Source: Gnomoniopsis sp. IMI 355080
Lineage: Eukaryota > Ascomycota > Sordariomycetes > Diaporthales > Gnomoniaceae
DNA length: 64,000 bases
NCBI GenBank assembly: GCA_027946555.1
Contig: JAPEVC010000022.1
Span: 124,001 to 188,000 of the forward strand
Direction: 5' to 3'
Below are positions 56,243 to 64,000 of this stretch, piece by piece. Position 1 is the stretch's first letter. Each line of letters opens with the position of its first letter. The position numbers were made by a program, and so were the translations under genes. The notes beneath the pieces were generated by a model. The model made no database searches. It worked only from the letters and a program-made list of their open reading frames with translations, and was not told the origin of the DNA.

Positions 56243-57784
56243 TTGGAAACTCCTCGCCACCAGACCACAATGGCTTCTCCTCATGAAGACGATGAGCCTG
56301 GCTCATCAACAGGACCGTTGTATCGCGTGGACAGTCTACAAGAGGAGAATGAGAGGTTGCGCAAAGACTTAGAAGATTGCCGAGATCAGCTGTTTCAAAT
56401 AATGCGGAAAGGAAATGATACTCCAGAAAGCGATATCAAAACCGCATTCGACATGATTTACAGCGGCATCAGCAGTTGGATCGACGAAGTTTCCTGCGAA
56501 GAAAACGTGGAGGAGTCTTTCAGGGCACAATTCACGCAGAACCTTCAGCATAAGAGCATTTTCGCTGCCCTGGGCCTACATTCTCACTGTTGCTCTGATA
56601 TCGCTTGGCTTGTTAAGCTGGGGAACTCAAAGTACTCCCTGCGCATAGTGTTCTCCCTAGCCATATCACAATTTCTCACGAACGAAATCTTCCGCCAAGA
56701 AAAGACCTACTCGCATTGGGGAAATTTGTATCCACATGGCATCACAGAAACAAAGATCGAGTGCATTGTGAACGTGCAACGCAAGATGAAAGACGAACTC
56801 CAACGAGGTATATTCCCTCCCACTCCCATTCTTGGAATGTCTGATTTCCATTATTGTGATACATTAATTCCTCACGAGAATAGACCGCTAATTCTTCAAT
56901 CAGATGAGTCAGAGGTTTCCAAATGGCGTGGGCAGACAATTTCAGCGATGCTCGCGTTTGATGATGCCAAAACGCTAGCAAGAGAAACCTCCATGAAGCA
57001 TCTGAGCACACTGAAACGGTATCTTGAAGACTGGCTCGGGAAGAACCTCTCGAAACCTCTCTCGGACTCCCTGATGGAAAGTGTCATTCTGCGAGCCACC
57101 AAAGCACTTGACATGGTTTGCTGTTCCAATAAGACCTACCTTTTAGGAAGTCTAAGCATCGCTCCTGGTCCGATGGATGAAGAAGCCGAGGAGATGTTGA
57201 AAATGGTTCCCATCAAGGACATGATCAGTTGGCAGTTAACAAAACCACCACGCAAAATTGTGGATCTTTTGCAGTGTCTTTACCCAGCTGTGATGCGTAT
57301 GGGCGAAAGCGGTCAAGATGATCTTATCTTGGTCCAGCCAACTTGGCTCGGCTATGAGCAATCAGGACATTTGCCTCAGGTTTCACGGCCTCCGCCCGTG
57401 ACCCGCCCCCATTATGAGAGGAAAATCTCGAAACGACAGGCAGAACCGCCGAGGACAAATCCCACCAAGAAACCGCCGCAGCCATTCAAGTCACTGTCAG
57501 CGATAATTTTTGGAAATCGACCCTCCGGTACCAATGCAAGAACAGGGAGAGTGAGTCCCAAGATCAGTTCGCAACCATCTACGAGCAGAGGGAGCTCATC
57601 TCAGCAAGACCCAAGCGGCCATCATTATTCGCAAGAGCCGCTGAATGCTGAGATGTACTCCTCAAATGACACTTGGAAGATTGAGTACGCGCCTCCTTAT
57701 GAGATTAGTTCAAACACTACCAGTGGGTATAGTCGGGTCTCCGACTCTGAACACCCCAGGAGGGCCAGTACTACCAAATTTTAG
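56243..57784 (+). CDS. Unknown 513-residue protein with coiled-coil head
   Basis: Single open frame; the ATG at 56270 (MASPHEDDE) is an alternative start. Residues 30-60 (VDSLQEENERLRKDLEDCRDQLFQIM) form a likely coiled coil. Residues 60-380 are mixed helical sequence with no motif I recognise. From residue 385 onward it is rich in Pro, Ser and basic residues (RPPPVTRPHYERKISKRQ, SQPSTSRGSSSQQD) and probably disordered. This layout recurs in fungal proteins near Hsp70-like genes in my general impression, but I cannot name a family. It is divergent from the Hsp70-like gene and shares its upstream region. Confidence 0.8.
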   Translation: METPRHQTTMASPHEDDEPGSSTGPLYRVDSLQEENERLRKDLEDCRDQLFQIMRKGNDTPESDIKTAFDMIYSGISSWIDEVSCEENVEESFRAQFTQNLQHKSIFAALGLHSHCCSDIAWLVKLGNSKYSLRIVFSLAISQFLTNEIFRQEKTYSHWGNLYPHGITETKIECIVNVQRKMKDELQRGIFPPTPILGMSDFHYCDTLIPHENRPLILQSDESEVSKWRGQTISAMLAFDDAKTLARETSMKHLSTLKRYLEDWLGKNLSKPLSDSLMESVILRATKALDMVCCSNKTYLLGSLSIAPGPMDEEAEEMLKMVPIKDMISWQLTKPPRKIVDLLQCLYPAVMRMGESGQDDLILVQPTWLGYEQSGHLPQVSRPPPVTRPHYERKISKRQAEPPRTNPTKKPPQPFKSLSAIIFGNRPSGTNARTGRVSPKISSQPSTSRGSSSQQDPSGHHYSQEPLNAEMYSSNDTWKIEYAPPYEISSNTTSGYSRVSDSEHPRRASTTKF

Positions 57785-58531
57785 CAAACCATGGGATAAT
57801 ATACCTGCGGGTCTTACAAGTATTCCGTCGATGGCACATCAATACTGGGCATCCTGTAGCATGGCAACCCAATGAGAGGGCATGATATGATAAGGTAGAA
57901 GGCGAGATTCATTGCCTTTGAAACCAGACTACCTAGGTAGTCAGGCTGAGGGCGGAACCAAGGCATGATCTTTGAGTTCTCAAAAGTTATATCTCTGTAA
58001 AATCATGATTATAGTGTGTAATTATACGAGGCAGGAAGAAGCTTTCGTGGGGCATAAGCCATAAAGTGAATGATCACGAGATAAATGCGCTCGGGTAGGA
58101 TCATCTTAGGGTAATTTTCGCTGAACATGGCCGAAAGTGGACAAGCTTTCTCAAAGACCTTATCGACCATTGATCTCGCTTTTTCAAACTTGGTGGGATG
58201 ATCAGCATGGCCAGTCTGTTAAATTCGAAGTGATACCAGCGGAGGCTGGGGACTCAGTGGCACGATGGTGGCACAATTCGGAAACCAATACAGCAATTGC
58301 TGTGAAATGACCGTGTAGAAAAAGCGAGGGAAACGGAATAGGAGGTCTGGGAAGAAGACCATGCCCCTATCACTGTTGACAGTGAAGCTAAAAGTGAGTT
58401 GATAACCAAGCGCATTATAGCATCCGCCCATGAGTCTTCGTCGCCATCCACTTTTCATACACTTGTCTTAGGTAGGAGAACAGGCAGGCCAACTTGAATG
58501 ACACAGTCAAAAAGACATCCTCGATAGTATC
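57785..58531. other. Intergenic, no gene seen
   Basis: An ACTACCTAGGTAGT palindrome lies at 57929-57942. No supported ORF. Confidence 0.4.
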
Positions 58532-60248
58532 TCAAATTTGATACTGATATTTGGTGACGAAAACTTTGATGCCGCTTTGGTCCTGTGTGCCAGCAATGAA
58601 CTGGTCACTCACTGGCTTGACATCCTTCAGGCCTGCGCCGTCCAGCTTGAAATCAAACTTCTGGACTAGGGCAGCGACAACAAGGTATAGTTCAATCCAC
58701 GCGAGACTGGTATGTAGAACCAGTGACTGAATGTGGCACAACATCGGAGAGACTTACTGCATCCCGAGACAAATTCGCGTGCCTCTGGAGAAAGGCCCGA
58801 ATACCTTCTCGAGCCGTCTTCTGTTCTTCACATCAAGCCATCTGCCGGGGTCGAATCTCTCGGGCTCTGGGTACACACTCTCATCATAGTGCATCAGCAC
58901 GGTAGTCATACCGACTGGTGTTCCAGCAGGAATACGCCAATCATCGTACATGAGGTCGCGATCTGGTGCAATTCTTGCCAGTCGTGTTGCAACGCCCGGA
59001 CTCATTCGAAGTCCTTCAGTCAAAACCGCGGTCAGGTACGGCATCCTCTCGAGTTGCTGTAAATCCACTTCAGTGTCTTGCGAACCCGACTCTTTGCGGG
59101 CTGATGCAAGTTCGGTCCTTAGTTTGGCAAGAACATCCGTGTTGCTGTACACGTAGAACAAAATGAGTCTTAGCGTTGCGGCTGTCGTCTCGAAGGCGGC
59201 CCCTGTGACAGTGCTCACGTCATCATAGAGACGAGGAAGACTCTTTTCGGATGGTGGGAGAGAGGACAGCGCAATAGCGTGGACGATGGTCCGCTGGGGC
59301 TCAACTTCAGCGTCGGCGGTTGCGAGTTTGGTATGCAGTTCCTGAGTGATTCGCAGAGTATCCTGATTTCACAATCAAGTCAGATAGAATACAGCGATGA
59401 AAAATAGGGATGGAATGCGATATTGAAGTATCATTACCTTGAGGTAACCAAAAAAGTCTTTCGCTCCCTTGTCCCCAATCTTCTCGATCACTGAACTTGG
59501 CATGGATTTCATCAGAGGCCCAAACCAAGGCATGTGCTTTGTACAACGCCAGACATGGCCACCGCCCTGGAAGACAGCCGTCATCCCTTCATTGAAGTCT
59601 TCACTGCCGAGGTTATCATATGTCTTGTCGAGAAGAAGCTCCGTGGCAACATCACGTACGAAGGCGCTGACAGCGCTCCCGAGATTGATCGACTCTGTCC
59701 TGCCAGCGTAATCTTCAATTCGATCTGAGAGACGACCAGTCAGACGCTGAATAACTCCGAGGTTCTTGACGACATTGGCTCTGGATATGAAGCGCTCTAG
59801 AGGTTCGCGTCGGCGCTTATGAAGGGTGTGATCAACACAAGTAATAGTGGAGTTGGGCACGCCAAAAGCTTTGTTGGCCCACTCATATTTGTTCCATATT
59901 CCCTCTTGTCGATATAAACGCTCGTAGTACGTTGCGTCAGAGATGTGGATCTCGTGAGGGCTAATGCGAACAATAGGTCCTGTATACATGTTAGATCAAG
60001 CTTTCAATGGTCGCGAAGGCAGAGACACATAGACCGTATTTTTTGTGAAGCTTGGCGATCTTGAAAGTGTACTGTCCGTTCAAGATCGCATCGTAGTATG
60101 CTTCATACCATCTCGTTGCTGCTGCGATTTTTGGACCAGGGAATGTAGCAAGCCGATGTAGGAAGAGCCGGTAGAAAATAAGACTCAGATAGTAGACAAT
60201 GGTTGCAACCGCGATCTGCTGCCAAGGCATTTGGCGCAGGTATTCCAT
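58532..60248 (-). CDS. Cytochrome P450 monooxygenase
   Basis: 511 residues in four exons (60035-60248, 59438-59979, 58758-59362, 58532-58706). An N-terminal anchor (IAVATIVYYLSLIFYRLFLH) leads to the hinge LATFPGPKIAAATRWYEAYY. The body has PIVRISPHEIHI, HTLHKRRREPLERFIS, the I-helix segment TGAAFETTAATL, ExxR in LTEGLRMSPG, FDPGRW and the haem loop FGPFSRGTRICLGMHLAWIELYL. This is the trichodiene-oxygenase/CYP58-like pattern of fungal secondary-metabolism P450s. All splice borders keep frame. The nearest neighbour is the Stealth-like gene; no cyclase or other core enzyme is adjacent. Confidence 0.92.
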
Positions 60249-61171
60249 AGTGCCAAGCTTGTTTCACTCAAACTGACTGGGTTGCGCTGTGAGATTCCAG
60301 AAATACAATGATGAATGTTTTTGCGAGTCGGGAATGAGTGCTCTCTCGAATTCTTGTTATTTCTTTCAATAAAGCAACTCTGCGTGGGAGCTAGGAACTT
60401 GCACAGTACCATGAGTATACGGTTCAGTCTTTCATGCTAGGTGGTTGCTGTGAACTACAGTGTTGCAATACTGTATGCCACCCTACGACGTAGCATGGAG
60501 ACCAACCAACGGTCGCATCGGGTGCTACTCTGCACCAACGTTTGCATACACGCCCGTCTGTCACTGCATAACTAGCTACCTAGGTATCTACCTAGGTAGG
60601 TCAAGATACCCACTGACCGTGCAAATCTGCTTACAACCTCATGAACAACACTGGAGCACCTGCGTTCGGCATTACTGCTTCCGCCAACGAAAGAGACAGC
60701 GAAGCCCCTCTTACTGCTGCGACTGATAATTGCGCCAGCCTCTGATTTTGGCACCTCTGTCCTTGGGTCTCTTTGTTCAAATTCAAGCTATTATGGCGAG
60801 AACCTACGACGCGCTGGGCTCGCTAGAGAGTACTGCAATTCGACTAACTACAGACACCCAATCCATAACACGGCCAGGCAACAATCACCTGAGTAGGTCT
60901 AGAACGGGGACTCCTGTCAGAACGCGTTTCTTACAAGACATGATCTTGTAATGTGATAGTATCGCAGATCCGCATACTACGAGCAACCCCAGGATAAAGA
61001 CCTTTTATCCCCAAGGTCTAAGTCATAGTAAACATGGCATAGAAAAGTTTGTGTGAGGAGAAAATGGCGCGTGGAATTGACGGATCGAGAGACACAACAT
61101 GTAAGAAAACCTGGAAGTATGCCGCATGGAATCAACTACTGATCTGCTTTTTGAATTCGTCTTGATCGAAT
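60249..61171. other. Intergenic, no gene seen
   Basis: Contains CTACCTAGGTATCTACCTAGGTAGGTC at 60576-60602, the second densest CCTAGGTA tract. No supported ORF. Confidence 0.45.
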
Positions 61172-62526
61172 TTATTTCTCTAAATGCAAATGCTGTTTCG
61201 TCCCCTCGTGCTTCTCAAAGATGCCTGCGAGGTGACCATATCGCTGCTCATAGAAACCCGTCAGAGCATTATGAGCTGCATCAATAGCCTCTTGGTCATC
61301 AATGCCCATATCGTCATTGATTGTCAAAAACAATGGCTCCCTCGCGTTGAGATTCTTGGTGGCTTGAACATTGAGCTCCATGTCGGTGCTCCACATCATC
61401 AGGAACGCTTTGCCGGGCCCGTCCTGGACGAATTCAAAGTCGAGAGCACAGCACTGTGGACCCTCATTCACGACAAAGCCGTAGTACAGATACGGCCAGA
61501 GAATATCACCTGGCGTGCGGAAACGATGTCTTCGGGTCTCGGAAAGGGCGTCATGGAACCTTTGATGCATATTGAAGAATGCTTCTCGGTGATAGACGTA
61601 AGGTGCATGTTTGAGATATCTGTAGCGTGTTGTTGAGGTCCCGTTGTCGTGCGCGTACTGGTCTTGAAGTAAACCAAGGGTAGCCCAGAGACTTTGGAGC
61701 CATCCCGATCCACCCGTTGTTTTGACATTCGGGGAGATGAAGGCTCTGTCGAAGTAGAATCTCGTTCCACCATTTTCGGTAAAGAAATCGATCGGTTCTG
61801 TTGGCCTGTCTATCATATAGTCGTCGTTCATATGAATGAAGTGATCTGACAAGCCCGGTATCAAATGCAGGAACTGCTCAACGACGTAGTTGGAAAAGGT
61901 AGGTATAGCATCTCGGGGCAGCATGTCGTCCTGGCAGATCCACTGAATTCTGTCATAAAGCAAAAAAAGGTTACTGGTGCACGTTTCCTTCCCATGATAA
62001 CTATGTGAGCTTACCTCGGATGCGATTGATTCAGCCAAATCGGCGCAGTCTGCGACACGATGAAGATTTTGCCTCGATGCCAGGGCGCATTGCTAACCCA
62101 TGTTCGGAGAGAGTACCGTAGATCTTCGTGATCACGGTACAGTCCGCTGAACTCTGGTCCTCCATATTGCACGCGCGAGGCTGCTAAATCCGGATCGGAC
62201 CCGTTCTGGTCGAGTCAGCTTACCATTCCCGTTCGTGTCTTAATGCGCGGTACGAGACCTACCACCCAGGTGTATACGACACTAGCATCCCTTGCCCAAT
62301 CCCACTTACTCTCATGAGAAGCCTCTGCCGAGGGATGTGTCTCTGTGAGGGTTGGCCTGTGCAACCAATCTTGCAGTTGACCACCTTCGCTTTCGAATCC
62401 GAACAGCCATTGAATATTATTATTCGAAGTGAGCCAGAGCAACAAGAGGAAGAAGTGAGCTGCACACGTGTATAAAATGACTCTTGTCTTGACCAAGGAC
62501 GATGGCATACATGTGGAAAGCTGCAT
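61172..62526 (-). CDS. Stealth-family sugar phosphotransferase-like protein
   Basis: 410 residues in three exons (62263-62526, 62015-62205, 61172-61949). An N-terminal membrane anchor (ILYTCAAHFFLLLLWLTS) makes it a type II Golgi-like protein. Splicing restores the first conserved block, VVYTWVNGSDPDLAA. A second block has FIVSQTAPIWL...IQWICQDDM and IPTFSNYVVEQFLHLIPGL followed by HFIHMNDDYMID. The Stealth family (including GlcNAc-1-phosphotransferase alpha/beta subunits and bacterial capsule polymerases) transfers sugar-1-phosphates to form phosphodiester links, and these blocks correspond to its conserved regions 1 and 2. In fungi, related proteins act in surface glycan phosphorylation (family knowledge, not shown here). 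Confidence 0.87.
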
Positions 62527-63909
62527 TATCTTGAATCATGTGAATATTGCGCGCCTCCTATAAGAGGTAATTGGAGATTGCGTATCCCAATTTCGCTGGC
62601 TCCCCGTCTGCTCGTCTTTTCTGCACAAGTCGAAAGTACGAATTCCAGTGATTGCGAATGTATCACAGGAACTATCGTAATGTAATATGGCATATCGGCT
62701 AACCCGGCACTGCTGCCACGTAGTGGCGATGAGGCTGAAACTAAGGATACACTACAATTGTATGATCTCCGACATCCTGTAAGTATATGATACTATCGGA
62801 TGACAGACCCGATGATCGATCCGCAGCAACCCTGGAGGGACCGCCCATACTAGGAAGACCAGCTTGAACTCTCTGCATTCGAGCGGACATGACGGGAAGG
62901 GTTGGTGATTATGATATTGAAACAAACTAACACCTAGTGTCTACTCTCAGACAGGTACCTTGGTAGGCACCATGTCAAGTTGGTGAAACGATCTAGGGAG
63001 CAGATCCCTTGCGTCCTTCTAGACAAGACTTGGTGGAGAATATATGAGGTAAGCTGGGCTGCTTATGTCCGACCACATTTTCAAAGCTGCGAGAATGGGG
63101 TGTCTGAACAACGCGTAACTTTCATTACTACACTAGCAGTGTCTTTGTACGGACATGAAAGCAAGATTGCAAAGAACCCTAGCGTACGACCGAATCCATG
63201 TCATCCTATTGATAAAGGTGATGTCCTAGGCTCACTTCTGTCAACCCCAGCGACTTTACTCTCGGCTACAATCTTTGATTCATTTTTAGAGATTATCGTC
63301 CAGTGAATCGAGAAGATTTTCCACTTATGAAAACAAAAGGCTCAAGAATATTCAATCACAGCACAAGCCCAATGATGCGCGGTTAAGTCCTCACAGCTGC
63401 ACGTCAGATTGCCCCGGCACAGTGCAGCCTGCGTGCGCCTTGGGAGGGCAGCATGCAAGTGGCTGCTCAGCTGCTGCGCTTCACCTGCAGAAAAGCGGAT
63501 CCAAGGGGTTTGATTTGTTTTCGTGGAGTTTGATGAGGCTATGCAGTCGGATTCTGCCTCGAGTATGCCTTGTCAACCAATGGCTAGGCGTGCATCAAAT
63601 GATGCGGCGCCACCTGGCAGTCTAACAGTGACCCCGCGGTCAAGTTGGCGTTACACAGCATGTTAGCCACTTCGACGAGGAGGCTGATTTATGGGAATCA
63701 AACTATTATTGTCCCCAAATTGATTTCTCTCGAGCCAATTCTCTCCGCCCTCTCTTTGTCTCTCTTCTGATCTTTGCGCCTTTCGTCGACGTTTTGCAGA
63801 GCCTCTCTTCAGTCTTGGAGTGGTCGGACAAGGCCCGAAGACTCAATTATCTGATCCTACTTCATACTTGAATGCATACTTACGGCTTTTTACAAAGATC
63901 AGCATTACA
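62527..63909. other. Intergenic, no gene seen
   Basis: About 1.4 kb. One AGGTACCTTGGTAGG element near 62954-62968; the last 200 bases are CT-rich leader-like sequence before the ATG at 63910. Confidence 0.45.
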
Positions 63910-64000
63910 ATGGCTGAGATTCTCGGCACCGTATCCAGCGCCTTCGCCGTTGCTGAGGTTGGTGTCAAAGCCGGCAACACGCTATTCAAGTTGCGCGAGC
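63910..64000 (+). CDS. N-terminus of a fungal STAND-type protein, cut by window edge
   Basis: Thirty codons only, reading MAEILGTVSSAFAVAEVGVKAG and onward. This opening (short helix MAEILG, then Val/Ala-rich amphipathic helix with LFKLRE) is the usual start of the N-terminal domain found on many fungal NLR/STAND and ankyrin proteins. The call rests on this short similarity, and the effector and repeat domains cannot be seen. Confidence 0.5.
   Translation, partial: MAEILGTVSSAFAVAEVGVKAGNTLFKLRE

Noticed and set aside
1..64000. CRISPR arrays, bacterial operons, prophage
   Set aside because: Intron-rich eukaryotic genes throughout; no regularly spaced repeat array is visible.

Overview
The window is nuclear DNA of a filamentous ascomycete (Pezizomycotina, probably a sordariomycete; the class is an inference). 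Genes carry many short introns of about 50-130 bp with GTRNGT...YAG borders. Intergenic DNA is long and locally AT-rich. The protein families are typical of fungal secondary-metabolism islands: highly reducing PKS, UstYa/DUF3328 proteins, P450s, FMO, SDR, ankyrin and STAND proteins. All exon borders below were read by eye from splice consensus and frame continuity; no search was run.

Left edge (1-9.4 kb): the 3' part of a highly reducing polyketide synthase, then a decayed carrier-plus-reductase remnant of a PKS-NRPS-like enzyme on the opposite strand, then an ankyrin-repeat gene that may be split.

Central island (10.5-30.8 kb, perhaps to 35.4 kb): the main discovery. An 87-residue secreted precursor (30570-30833) has a signal peptide and two nearly identical repeats. 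Each repeat has a Lys-Arg (Kex2-type) site followed by the 14-residue segment CAIPWTKNYGEYDE. Around it lie six UstYa-like membrane proteins (12334, 13445 and 14652 on +; 19049, 23552 and 28009 on -), a more distant HxxHC membrane protein (10529), an amidase-signature enzyme (20738), a membrane acyltransferase-3 (25814), a PTM1/GOST-like membrane protein (15725) and a P450 (33589). This is the layout of a fungal ribosomal-peptide (dikaritin/ustiloxin-type) cluster: secretion, Kex2 cleavage, UstYa-mediated oxidative cyclisation, then possible acylation, hydrolysis or oxidation. One UstYa paralogue has lost the histidines of both HxxHC motifs. I found no tyrosinase, methyltransferase, transporter or zinc-cluster regulator in the window.

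Right part (37-63 kb): a membrane-tailed FMO, two P450s, an SDR, a calcineurin-like phosphoesterase, a small proline-rich membrane protein, a divergent Hsp70-like ATPase, a 513-residue unknown protein, a further P450 and a Stealth-family phosphotransferase-like protein. The first codons of a gene resembling the N-terminal domain of fungal STAND proteins lie at the right edge. Between the two P450s is a tRNA-Lys(CUU) gene (43837-43985). Besides a normal 19-nt anticodon-loop intron, it carries a 57-nt insertion in the T arm with perfect spliceosomal signals (GTATGT, TACTAAC, CAG).

Short palindromic CCTAGGTA/GGTACC tracts are scattered through intergenic DNA, and one diverged ~290 bp repeat occurs at 9.5 kb and 33.3 kb.
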